A stretch of DNA of 64,000 nucleotides, taken from assembly GCF_037975245.1 (NCBI RefSeq), contig NC_092568.1, positions 13,169,501 through 13,233,500 of the forward strand, in the 5' to 3' direction. Shown here piece by piece: positions 32,443 to 42,109 of this stretch. The notes beneath the pieces are model-generated. The model saw only the letters and a list, made by a program, of their open reading frames with translations, had not been told where the DNA came from and ran no database searches. Each line of letters begins with the position of its first letter. Position 1 is the first letter of the stretch. Origin of the DNA: Apostichopus japonicus. Its lineage: Eukaryota > Echinodermata > Holothuroidea > Aspidochirotida > Stichopodidae. The position numbers were made by a program, and so were the translations under genes.

Positions 32443-33142
32443 ACAGTGCATACTGTACGTTGCTATGTCGGTCGGTGGTCAAGAAGGTGATGCGTAGAGA
32501 GGCCAAGGAAGGGAAGTGAATGTCGCAGAAACAATCCTTATTGATCAAGGAAGTGAAGTTGAACATTTGAACCCCTGAGAGATAGTGTTATGCCAGACTA
32601 AAATGGTTAATATGCCTATTTTCCGTGCAGGAAAAGATATGGAATGGGTCGTCTGTACAGAGACAGACGCTGCAACTGCAATGCAATACAAAGTCTATGG
32701 GATACGTCGGACTAGGAACTTGAGGGCATCCCTTCCTCCATGGTTAGGGCCTTTTAATTTCAAGAAAAATGTTAAGAATTTCTTCTATATTCACTTCGAA
32801 TTGGGGGAAAGAATTTCATAACTGGACGAGGCTACACCATCCATGCAACAAACTACATGTATCGGTATCTAGTATTGGGGAGGGAAAATATTACATTTTT
32901 AGGTGGCTCGCAGGGTTACAAAAATTGAGTTAATTTCCATCTAGAAACTAAAAATGCGAGTTCCATGATAAATAAAAAAATTAGGAGGGAAAAATTCCAT
33001 GTGTTCTCAGGAAAAATTTGTCGCATAGGGTTTTTACATGAGGCCAGGGTCTTAAGTCAGTGTCCAGATGTGGAATTCCTTTCAGGAAACCTTAGTGTCC
33101 AGTTTGGGGATATGGAATTAACACAATCATCTGCAGGGTGAC
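32443..33142. other. Non-coding stretch between inverted arm and foldback element
   Basis: It contains a 79-codon plus-strand frame (32585-32821) without family resemblance; otherwise AT-rich. Confidence 0.4.
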
Positions 33143-33965
33143 AGGACAAAATCCCCCCGGACAAATCCCTCCGGACAAACCCCCGGACAAAATCCCCCCG
33201 AGCCAAAATCCCCCTGGACAAAATTCCCCCAAGCCAAAATCCCCCCATGCTATAAAAATCCCATCAATTCTTTACAAAAATGCGTCATCCCGGTCCCCCT
33301 GGTCCCCCGGCATCCCCAGTACCATCATCCGGTACCTCCACCAGTTCCCCCACCGGTTCCCCCACTGGTACTCTCAGTGGTACTCTCAGTGGTTCCCGGA
33401 CCAGTACCCCGACCAGAACCCCGACCATGTCCAACCGGTACCCTAATAATTAGCCTGACAGTTACACCCACCGGTACCCCGACTGGTACTCTCAGTGGTA
33501 CCCCCACTGGTACTCTCAATGGCTCCCTGACCAGTACCCCGGCCCGTACCCCGGCTGGTATCCCAACTGGTATCCTGAAAGGCACCCTGACACATACCCT
33601 GACACACATAACCTTACTAGTACTGGTACAATGACCAGTACTTTAACAAGTACCTTGACCGGTCACATGAACAGTACCTTCCTTGACCGGTACCCTCACA
33701 GGTACCCTAACAGGAGCCCTCACAGTTACGCTCGCCAGTACCCTCACTGGTACCCTGACCAGTCCCCTGACCGGTACCCTAACCAGTGCAATGACCCATG
33801 CCTTGACTGTCACACCTGGGCCATCCCTGGTTGTTGCAGGCAGGCTTTGTATGGGTCAGGGGGATATTGTCTGGGGGGATCTTTTCCGGGGGGATTTTGG
33901 TTTGGGGGCTTTTGGCCGGGGGGATTTTGTCCTGGGGGGATTTTGGCTTGGGGGGATTTTGTCCT
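33143..33965. mobile_element. Foldback-type element with GGTACC-rich core
   Basis: The left arm (about 33143-33250) is built of GGACAAAATCCCCCC-type units and the right arm (about 33845-33965) of their complement (GGGGGGATTTTGTCC). The core (about 33290-33800) is a tandem of ~12-18-bp units around CCGGTACC / ACTGGTACC / CCTGACC. All frames are open in the core and read TGTLTGTL or similar, which is a repeat effect. The layout resembles foldback elements; target duplication is not clear. Confidence 0.7.
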
Positions 33966-34226
33966 AGAACCCATTTACAGGTCATTATTTTTGTACATGT
34001 ATTCAGTTTTTTTTTTTTTTTTTAAAGTAAATGCAGACAGACAACTATTTATAGTTCATATGCACAGTTCTATCTTTGCTGCAACAGCAATTTATTTAGC
34101 AGTTCTCCACAATTTCAGTTAAAATCTTCATATTCCTCAGCTTTTTACAGGTTGGTTCCCACAGTGGCATACATTTAAGTAATGCCCTAGTACATACATA
34201 TAGTAATATATGGACGTGTCGTTGTC

Positions 34227-34300
34227 ATATGCGCGGTGATGTTTTGAATATCCCAACATGGCCGCTGAACAACTTCCGGTGACTTCACGGCTCGCTATAC
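34227..34300. repeat. Inverted repeat arm with ETS and YY1-like motifs (right)
   Basis: Reverse-complement copy of 32362-32442: GAATATCCCAACATGGCCGC (YY1-like) followed by ACTTCCGGTGA (ETS-like). A few base changes separate the arms. The orientation of the YY1-like motifs points outward from the foldback element. Confidence 0.7.
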
Positions 34301-34769
34301 AATCACCGTACGCGCAAGCACACACGCGCAGTGGTAATATTCCCACTCTAAACGGATGAGAGGGATCAGCATGTAACGGTAACGAGTTACGGTATAGAAG
34401 TAATTAATGTAGTTGAAATCGGGGTACCGTGTAGCAGGAATGAACGGAAGTTTTAGTATTTCCGTCGTAAATAAATAACAGTTTATATTGGAGTAAATTA
34501 TTTTTTAGAATTTTGATGCCACATTTGGTAAGTTAAGTTTTAAGCAGTTACATTCTGAAGACTTCATTATTTTGGTCATTTTTTTTGGCTCAAAAATATT
34601 CTGCCACTGTTACTGTTAAGTGTTAGCAAGCTACCTAGGCCTAGGCCAAAGATACCGCAGTACATGAAACGGTATAGTCTAGTTATAACAGCACATACTA
34701 GGCCTAAGTATAGGACTTGAGTAGACTAGGCTACCGTGGGGGCCGTTAGTTTCCGGACCCGTTTTGTTT
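34301..34769. other. Non-coding stretch
   Basis: AT-rich, no gene recognised. Repeated CTAGGCCTA-type words near 34635-34730. Confidence 0.4.
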
Positions 34770-34772
34770 CCT

Positions 34773-34857
34773 CTCCTGAAAAACGTTAGTTTCCTCCCCT
34801 ATACACTTAAGTTTCCTCCCCTAATTCATATGGGAGGAAAGTAACGTTTTTCAAGGG
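34773..34857. repeat. Inverted repeat made of TTTCCTCCC / GGGAGGAAA modules
   Basis: TGAAAAACGTTAGTTTCCTC on the left and GAGGAAAGTAACGTTTTTCA on the right are near-perfect complements around an AATTCATAT centre. Similar modules recur at 40345-40430 and 42240-42275, on the other side of element 2 and a hAT-like element. They look like parts of one older element broken by both insertions. Confidence 0.6.
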
Positions 34858-34872
34858 AGGAGACTACCATTT

Positions 34873-35264
34873 TGTAGAGATAGCTTATTACTTATGCGGC
34901 TTGCACTGGCCCTGTTATGTTTAAGAAGTATGTGTGTCAGTTTACATATGTATACCAGGTGGACATAGTACTGTATTCAGTTCATTCCTCCTATCAATGG
35001 TATATTGTTCTTTATGCATATATTATGTTAATAGCTAGACCAGTGGTCTATAGTTGGTATGGTACATGCTACATTCCTCCTATCAATGGTACATTGTTCT
35101 TATGCATTTATGTTATGTAAATAGCTAGACAAGCAGTCTAGTTAGTAAGACTGAATAAAGAAGTAAGGCAGAGCCTCCCAGACCCTCAGAGTGTGCACAT
35201 GTAATTTCTTGTTTCTGTGTTTTGTGTTCAAAGTCTGTCCGTTGTCAAGCCCTCGGACTCTACA
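34873..35264 (+). repeat. 5' LTR of element 2
   Basis: 392 bp, TGTAGAGA...CTCTACA. AATAAA lies at 35154-35159. It contains an internal imperfect duplication of about 70 bp (TCCTCCTATCAATGGTA at 34987 and 35074). Confidence 0.94.
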
Positions 35265-35265
35265 A

Positions 35266-35284
35266 TGGCGTAGTCGGCAGGATT
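35266..35284 (+). promoter_or_regulatory. Primer-binding site of element 2, Ser-tRNA
   Basis: TGGCGTAGTCGGCAGGATT lies one base past the LTR. From memory of metazoan tRNAs it is complementary to the 3' end of tRNA-Ser (AGA/UGA type) including CCA. Confidence 0.88.
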
Positions 35285-35425
35285 GCTATACCATGTATCC
35301 ATTGACACTGAATTTTGTTAAGGCTTAGGTGTTGGAACTCTATATTGATGTGTTATCTTGGAAGCACTGTGGTTCATTTTGCTGTTATACTCTTCTACCT
35401 GTTTTACTGCCAAGGAGCTGTCACC

Positions 35426-38400
35426 ATGGAGGGCAAAACTAAACAGAATAGTGAGACTGAGAGGTATCCCCATCTTAAGTACATGTTAGCAGAGTATATT
35501 AAAGAGCTATGTGAGAACTATTGCTTAGATTTAAAAGTTTTGAAAACCAAGGAAGAGAGGGTTAAGGCTCTTCAGACTATACCAAATTTGTCTGATGTGA
35601 CTTCAAAATTTTCACCAAAAATGAGTGTTAATCCACCCATTGTCAAGTTCAGGTTGGAAGGCTTGCATCCCCTCGGTGCTGAAGATGATTTAGAATGCTA
35701 TTTGTCTACGTTTGAAAGACTTTGTAATAGCCAAGAAATTCCTTCGAAGAGATGGCCTATTCTATTGGAACCATACTTGACTGGCAAGGCACAGAAAGCT
35801 TTCCACATTTTAAGTGAAAGTCAGAAACAAAGTTATGTTGTAGTTAAAGATGCATTGTTGGCAGCATTTCAGCTTACTCCAGATACGTATAGGGAGAAGT
35901 TTCATTCCGCTGTAAAGGGCCCATCAGAAACTTTCAGACAGTACGGTAGTCGGCTTAGTTTGTATTTGAGGCGTTGGACAACTCCCACAGATAGATTGGC
36001 ATCTTCACCCGAGTTTACTAGAATAATGGATTTGATTGCTGTTGATCAAATGATCTCCTCATTAAGAGACGAATCTTTGCGTTTAAAGTTACTGGAGCAG
36101 AAGTGGACTACCCTTGTGGAAATTTCAGACTTTGCTGATAACATCTTGGTTGCCAGGGTCACTAGCAGGAATCGACAGAGTCAGGGTTCCAGATCGATGT
36201 CAGCTACTACACGACCATATTTCCAAACTGCCGGTGAAACAACAGGGCAGTCACAGAGGCCAGCTTCTAGCCAAGCGAGTAGAATTCGTCGACCAGCTAC
36301 AGATCTTAATAACATCAGATGTTATACTTGTGGTGACTGGGGACATTTCAGTTATAACTGTTCAAATGTGTCACGTGATCAAAATGCTAATGTTGGTATT
36401 AATTTGGTGAGAATTTCTGACCAGGAGGTGGAGGAAAGGTTATTCAGAGTTAAGGTCTCATTGGAGCCTAGCTCTGAGGTGACAAATGTATGCAAGTTGG
36501 ATGGAGCGTATTTTGAGGCAATGTTATTTGGTGGGAAAGTTCTTGCTTATGCTGATAGTGGAGCAGAAAGGTCACTCATCAGTACCTTAATGGTTGAAAA
36601 TTGTGAGGTTATGCCTTTGAGTGAACCCCTGTGTTTTAAGCTTTTGGATGACACACCTCTGGTTGTCACAGGTAAGGTGTGTACCTCTATGACTATTGCA
36701 GGGGAGACTGAAGAAGTTGAGCTTTATGTGGCTGACATTCCTTGTCAGGTACTTTTGGGGAGAGACTTGTTAAGGGCCTTTGCTCTGGTTTTTGATATAT
36801 CTGAGAGTGCTTACTGGTCTGGGAAACAAAGCCCTTGTGTTAAGTTCCCCTTAGTTTGGATTCGGAAACAGACTGTAGTTGAGGGAGTTAGTAAACCTAG
36901 CAAAATACAGGAGAGTCCAAATTTGACCCGGGGTGATGCTGACTCAAAACATGTGCACGCTCTGAGGGCAGTATCGGGTAAATTGGGGTATGAGAAGCAA
37001 GTAAAGGGGCTGGTAGAAAACTTTAAAGAGGTCTTTGTGGACAAACCTGGCTACTGTGGCTGGCTGCAACATAGAATAGAAACGGGGGAGGCAGCGCCGG
37101 TAAAGAAACGTCCATATAAGTTGGCACCAAGCAAAAGGGCAAATCTCAAGAAACAGATTCATGATATGCTAGAACAAGATATCATTATCCCTTCTGTATC
37201 AGAGTGGTGTAGTCCGGTGGTGATGGTTGATAAACCAGATGGTACTTATAGGATGGCAGTCGATTATCGGGCTCTTAATGCAGTTACTAAGTCGTCCAAC
37301 TATCCCATACCAAGTATTGATTCTATTTTGTATTCTATGTGTAATTCTAGGGTTTTTTCAACATTAGATTTGAAGTCAGGGTTTTGGCAAGCAGCCATTC
37401 ATCCTGATGACCAGCCAAAGACGGCTTTTGTGTGTGAAGAGGGTGTTTATCAGTTTAAGCGATTACCATTTGGTTTAAAGAATGCAAGTAAGTACTTTCA
37501 GAACCTCCTGGATGTTGTCTTTCAGTCTCTAGAGGGTAGTACAAGTAATAATTACTATCCATATATTGATGATATTGTAGTTCATTCATCTACCATTCAG
37601 GAACATTTTGAAGATCTGCATAAAGTTTTGGAGTGTCTTAGGAATGCAGGCCTAACAGTAAATCCAGCTAAATGTCATCTTGTGTATAAGGAGGTTAAAT
37701 TTTTGGGGTATGTTATTAATGGAGACGGCATTAATTTGGATCCTTCTAAAAGTGAGGCAGTTGAGATGTTTCCTTCACCGACAAACAAAAAAGCACTTGA
37801 GCGTTTTTTGGGCTTGAGTGGGTGGTGTTCTAAATTCATTCCAAATTATGCCACACTGGTGGAACCTCTTAACAACTTGCGGAGGAAAGATATAAGATGG
37901 GATTGGTCAGGGGAGTGCCAAAATGCATTTGAGCAATTAAAAGAGGAGATAGCCCGGGCTGTGTCCCTTAGTATTCCTGATTGTAGTAGGCAATTTGAAG
38001 TCCATACTGATGCTAGTGGTGTAGGTTTAGGGGCGGCCTTAATGCAAGTCAATCATGCAGGTGAGCTTCGAGTTATAGCATTTGCTTCTCGGGCATTGAG
38101 TAATGCGGAGAGAAATTATTCAGCCACAGAACTGGAGTGTTTAGCTGTAATTTGGGCATTAGAGAAATGGCGTCCTTATTTGGAGGGTTCAAGCACTGTA
38201 GTGTATACAGACCATCAAGCGTTAGTGTGGATGCTGCGCGCAAAGGCATTAAAAGGAAGACTAATGAGGTGGGCTTTGAGACTTCAGGAATTTGATTATA
38301 TCATTCATTATAGGCCGGGGTCTCAAAATGTTGTCCCAGATGCACTCTCTAGAGCAGTGATAGGTGTAGTTAATTATGACCAAAATGTATGTTTTCATCC

Positions 38401-39808
38401 GGATTGCAAAGGGGATCCTTCGTCAAAGATATTTTGGATCCAGTGTGAGAATTGTGATAGGTGGTTCCATTGGGTATGTCTAGGTCTGAGCAAGGAGGAA
38501 GTTGATAAAATAGACAATTATCACTGTGCTGAGTGTTCTTCTGGGATCTCACAGGCAGCGTTAGCTGAAAGTGACGAGTGTGTAGAAAGTAGCATTAAGA
38601 GTTGTGTCCTTCCAGATGAGAATCAGTTCCTTCTGAAACAACAAGATGATTCGAGGTTGTCGACCATTAGGCAAGGTTTAAAGCAGGGTAATGTTGAAGA
38701 TGTTGGCATGCCAGGTTATGTAATGGAGGAAGACCTACTAAAGTACAAGATCGGGCCAGCCGGGCAAAGAGTTGTAGTCCCGGATCAGTTAGTGAATGAA
38801 GTTATCAATCACTACCATTGTTCACCTACGTGCCCCCACTTAGGTGTAAGAAAGACAATTTCTAAAATAAGGGAGAAATTTTGGTGGAAGAGTATGAAAT
38901 CTTCTGTTGAAAAGTTCATCAAACGATGTAGGATTTGCCAGTTGACTAAACCAGTGTATCGAAAATCATCAGGGTATATGCAGTCTACTGTGAGCAGGTG
39001 TCCATGGGATATTCTGGCTATGGATCTTTTGGGCCCCTTCCCAGAAAGTAAAGAGGGCAAATTATATATACTGGTATTGACAGATCATTTTTCAAGGTTT
39101 TCCTTCTTAGTTACACTCAGAAGGGCAACTGGTAACATTTTAGCAGCCGTAATTAGACAATTATTTTGTACTTGGGGGGCTTGTAATACTCTAGTCTCTG
39201 ACAATGGACCACAAATGATTTCACAGAAGGTGGCCCAAGTATGTGTTCTCTGGGGTGTAAAGAGGTCATTTACAAGCCCCTATCATCCTCAGGCCAATTG
39301 GGTTGAGAGGGTTAATAGAAACTTAGTTTCTATGTTGTGTTGTTTTATGAAGGGTGATCATACAGAGTGGGATGAGTTGGTACCAGAGTTTATGTTTGCC
39401 CTTAATTCCTATGTACATGATTCCACTGGATTCTCACCAGCAGAGTTATTTCTTAACCGTACCCTGAAAGGACCTGGAGAATGGGTGGGGAGTGATAGCA
39501 AGGTAGTAAGGGATAAGGAAGCCATGTGGGCAGTTGCAAAACAGAACATGGAACGCCAGACAAAGGTCAATAAAGGGCAGTATGATAGAAAGAGGGAAGA
39601 GTCTATAGTCAGAGTGGGTGATGTGGTGGCACTCCGATCACATGCTTTATCAAACTTAAGAAAACAATTTTCTGCAAAACTAGCACCAAAATGGAGGGGA
39701 CCTTACATTGTTTCTGGGCAGGTTTCTCCAGTGACATTTCGTATACGAGAGGAGAAGTCGGGGGAAACTAGGCTGGCCCATGTGGACCAATTGAAGTTGT
39801 TCTGGTAA
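35426..39808 (+). CDS. gag-pol: Gag-Pol polyprotein of element 2 with a PHD finger
   Basis: 1460 codons from ATG 35426, chosen because CACCATGG is an ideal start context; the frame is open 37 codons upstream, with another ATG at 35348. Gag and pol are in one frame. In order: gag (about 80-290), CCHC knuckle (C299, C302, H307, C312), protease DSGA (377-380), reverse transcriptase (about 590-770) with VDYRALN and YIDD (713-716), RNase H (about 850-970) with HTDASG and YTDHQAL, a C4HC3 PHD finger (989-1037: C, C, C, C, H1015, C1018, C1034, C1037), integrase HHCC region, then D1200, D1259, E1294, and a C-terminal GPY-type module (WRGPYIV). The last two acidic residues are one residue closer than in element 1 (DD34E, not DD35E): the Gly normally before VER is missing. 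The PHD finger may bind histone tails and guide insertion; this is inference. No stop interrupts the frame. Confidence 0.95.
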   Translation: MEGKTKQNSETERYPHLKYMLAEYIKELCENYCLDLKVLKTKEERVKALQTIPNLSDVTSKFSPKMSVNPPIVKFRLEGLHPLGAEDDLECYLSTFERLCNSQEIPSKRWPILLEPYLTGKAQKAFHILSESQKQSYVVVKDALLAAFQLTPDTYREKFHSAVKGPSETFRQYGSRLSLYLRRWTTPTDRLASSPEFTRIMDLIAVDQMISSLRDESLRLKLLEQKWTTLVEISDFADNILVARVTSRNRQSQGSRSMSATTRPYFQTAGETTGQSQRPASSQASRIRRPATDLNNIRCYTCGDWGHFSYNCSNVSRDQNANVGINLVRISDQEVEERLFRVKVSLEPSSEVTNVCKLDGAYFEAMLFGGKVLAYADSGAERSLISTLMVENCEVMPLSEPLCFKLLDDTPLVVTGKVCTSMTIAGETEEVELYVADIPCQVLLGRDLLRAFALVFDISESAYWSGKQSPCVKFPLVWIRKQTVVEGVSKPSKIQESPNLTRGDADSKHVHALRAVSGKLGYEKQVKGLVENFKEVFVDKPGYCGWLQHRIETGEAAPVKKRPYKLAPSKRANLKKQIHDMLEQDIIIPSVSEWCSPVVMVDKPDGTYRMAVDYRALNAVTKSSNYPIPSIDSILYSMCNSRVFSTLDLKSGFWQAAIHPDDQPKTAFVCEEGVYQFKRLPFGLKNASKYFQNLLDVVFQSLEGSTSNNYYPYIDDIVVHSSTIQEHFEDLHKVLECLRNAGLTVNPAKCHLVYKEVKFLGYVINGDGINLDPSKSEAVEMFPSPTNKKALERFLGLSGWCSKFIPNYATLVEPLNNLRRKDIRWDWSGECQNAFEQLKEEIARAVSLSIPDCSRQFEVHTDASGVGLGAALMQVNHAGELRVIAFASRALSNAERNYSATELECLAVIWALEKWRPYLEGSSTVVYTDHQALVWMLRAKALKGRLMRWALRLQEFDYIIHYRPGSQNVVPDALSRAVIGVVNYDQNVCFHPDCKGDPSSKIFWIQCENCDRWFHWVCLGLSKEEVDKIDNYHCAECSSGISQAALAESDECVESSIKSCVLPDENQFLLKQQDDSRLSTIRQGLKQGNVEDVGMPGYVMEEDLLKYKIGPAGQRVVVPDQLVNEVINHYHCSPTCPHLGVRKTISKIREKFWWKSMKSSVEKFIKRCRICQLTKPVYRKSSGYMQSTVSRCPWDILAMDLLGPFPESKEGKLYILVLTDHFSRFSFLVTLRRATGNILAAVIRQLFCTWGACNTLVSDNGPQMISQKVAQVCVLWGVKRSFTSPYHPQANWVERVNRNLVSMLCCFMKGDHTEWDELVPEFMFALNSYVHDSTGFSPAELFLNRTLKGPGEWVGSDSKVVRDKEAMWAVAKQNMERQTKVNKGQYDRKREESIVRVGDVVALRSHALSNLRKQFSAKLAPKWRGPYIVSGQVSPVTFRIREEKSGETRLAHVDQLKLFW

Positions 39809-39831
39809 TTTTTTGGAAAAAGGGGTGCTTT

Positions 39832-39844
39832 GGGGCGGGGGGAG
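39832..39844 (+). promoter_or_regulatory. Polypurine tract of element 2
   Basis: GGGGCGGGGGGAG, one base upstream of the 3' LTR. The single C is unusual in a polypurine tract. Confidence 0.8.
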
Positions 39845-39845
39845 T

Positions 39846-40237
39846 TGTAGAGATAGCTTATTACTTATGCGGCTTGCACTGGCCCTGTTATGTTTAAGAA
39901 GTATGTGTGTCAGTTTACATATGTATACCAGGTGGACATAGTACTGTATTCAGTTCATTCCTCCTATCAATGGTATATTGTTCTTTATGCATATATTATG
40001 TTAATAGCTAGACCAGTGGTCTATAGTTGGTATGGTACATGCTACATTCCTCCTATCAATGGTACATTGTTCTTATGCATTTATGTTATGTAAATAGCTA
40101 GACAAGCAGTCTAGTTAGTAAGACTGAATAAAGAAGTAAGGCAGAGCCTCCCAGACCCTCAGAGTGTGCACATGTAATTTCTTGTTTCTGTGTTTTGTGT
40201 TCAAAGTCTGTCCGTTGTCAAGCCCTCGGACTCTACA
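39846..40237 (+). repeat. 3' LTR of element 2
   Basis: Same length and apparently same sequence as the 5' LTR. AATAAA at 40127-40132 would define the poly(A) site. Confidence 0.94.
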
Positions 40238-40433
40238 ATTTTTCAAGGGAGGCATATTGTTATTGGCTAGGCTATGTGGAAAGAATATATGTATGCTAGT
40301 AGTAGTAGTAGTATAACTAGTATAAGACTAGGAAAAAATTAAGGGAGAAAGTAACGTTACGGGAGGAAAATAACGCTTCTTGTTAAGGAAACTAACTACT
40401 TTTTTCAAGGGAGGAGACTGTTGTCCTGGTGTA

Positions 40434-42101
40434 TAGGGTTGGGCGATATATTGAAAATTATTATTATCGCGATAATTTTTTTTCAAGACGATATTTTTTG
40501 AGGATTGAACAAATGACGATAATTTCTTGTGAAAGAAATTTGAAATAAATGTGGAAAAATGCGATTATCCTTCCTCTGTTTTATTTGCAAATGTTATTCT
40601 AGCATTCCATGGTTAAGAAAGTTGAAAAGAAATAGGTTAATCAACTTCATTAACTGACTTTTGAACTTCGTAAAAACCCGTCCTTTACAACATTGACTGT
40701 ATAGAGAACAAGACTCAGTAGAGAAATTACCAATTTGTGTACGCAAGGTAAGTTGGTACACCTTTTAAATTTTACGAAAGATCGAGCAAAATACTTTCGA
40801 AAAATTCATGCGAAACTGGCATATCGTGCTGAATGCATCTAATGTCATGTAAAAAGGCTCTAGTACACCCATTTATGAATAAACCATAAGACCACATCTG
40901 GTGTTAAGCGTGGGGAGAAAGTATTTTCTAGAATTTCCACAAAAAATGGAAAAAATAATATCCTACCATAGTTAAGTGTACAGTAAATAGCCTAACCACT
41001 TCGTCGGTTACGGATCTCACGTAACAACAAAAACACTACTAATTTTTTTTTTGGCGAAGTTGACGTTATCTACAAGGACATGGAAACAATATTTAGCATT
41101 TAGTTAATCATGCTAAGGGGCCTAAAACACGGGAATACAAGGTTTACTTTCATAAAGATGGCCATACTGTAGCTATTGGGGCCAATTGATATCGTGCTAT
41201 GTCTGTATGGTATAGACTGTGCCTGGTGTATTCAAGGGGAATAGATTGTTTTGTTCATGCGGAGGAGTCGGTTGACTTGAGGTGTGTTTTACTTATGGGG
41301 ATGTTTACCTATTTTTCTTGAACGTCTAAGATAATATTTCGCATAACTTAACCGATCCTTTACTGACTGATCTAATTAATTCTAGAGTTGAGCCAAAATA
41401 GTTTACTCCATGAAAACTTTTTTGGAAACGTGCCAAAAATGTTAGCAAACAGGTGTTAGACAGGGGGGTTGTTTGACAAGGTACCTGGGAAAATTCGCAG
41501 CACATGTAACCAGCCTACCGTGATATTTAAGTTGTAAACTGATGTACGTATAGTGCGCGCTGTTCATTGTTAGGCAGTCTAGAAACGGGGCTTTGCCGAA
41601 CGTAGTTTGTTTCATAATATCGACAGTTTTGTAAGTTAAACTTTTTAAAGATTGTAAGACAGATTAAATCTCTTTTCATTTTATCACATAATATAGCTAC
41701 TCTAACTTGACATTTTAAAATTTTCATCAGTTTCGTGACAATTTAAATTAAAAAAGTTGTCAGTATTTTGAATCCTCAACTGCGAATTTTTTATCGCCAG
41801 ACACGCAAAAATACTTAATTTTTCCGGGGGCCTTCGCCCCTGGACCCCCACAAGGGGTTCCACCCCTTGACCTCACCGGGCCCTAAGGCGGGCCCCTAGA
41901 CCCCACGCCATTATGCTCGCACGCAACGTGTGCTCGGTGTGTTCGCTGCGGGAAAACACCGGTGGAAAACTGGCAGTTGTTTTAAGTGTGTTCGCGAACA
42001 CACTAAAAACAACAAGGAAAAATTATCGTAATTATCGAAATATCGCGATAATTTTTGAACTATTTATCGTGACGTTAAAAAGCAAATATCGCCCAACCCT
42101 A
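40434..42101. mobile_element. Non-autonomous hAT-like element, GGGTTGGGCGATAT family
   Basis: The ends are TAGGGTTGGGCGATAT and its complement, flanked by an exact 8-bp duplication CTGGTGTA (40426-40433, 42102-42109). Both ends continue with ATCGCGATAAT-like inverted words. A GC-rich pocket lies at 41823-41910 (CGGGGGCCTTCGCCCC-like small palindromes). At 1668 bp it has no transposase ORF. Confidence 0.9.
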
Positions 42102-42109
42102 CTGGTGTA

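Larger units (their letters stand above)
34873..40237 (+). mobile_element. Complete Ty3/gypsy LTR retrotransposon (element 2), Mag-like
   Basis: 392-bp LTRs (34873-35264, 39846-40237) start TG and end CA and are flanked by ATTT (34869-34872, 40238-40241). The internal part has a Ser-tRNA primer site, one gag-pol ORF and a polypurine tract. A Ser-tRNA primer and the domain order fit the Mag/SURL group known from echinoderms and insects; this is inference. The LTRs carry the same 67-codon chance ORF and appear identical, so insertion is recent. Confidence 0.95.

Noticed and set aside
33138-34122. Pro/Thr/Gly-rich ORFs on both strands
   Set aside because: Low-complexity translation of the foldback element's repeats; open on both strands.
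35315-35425. Longer N-terminus for element 2 Gag-Pol
   Set aside because: The frame starts at TTG; ATG 35426 has an ideal context, and the upstream part reads as hydrophobic sequence unlike gag.
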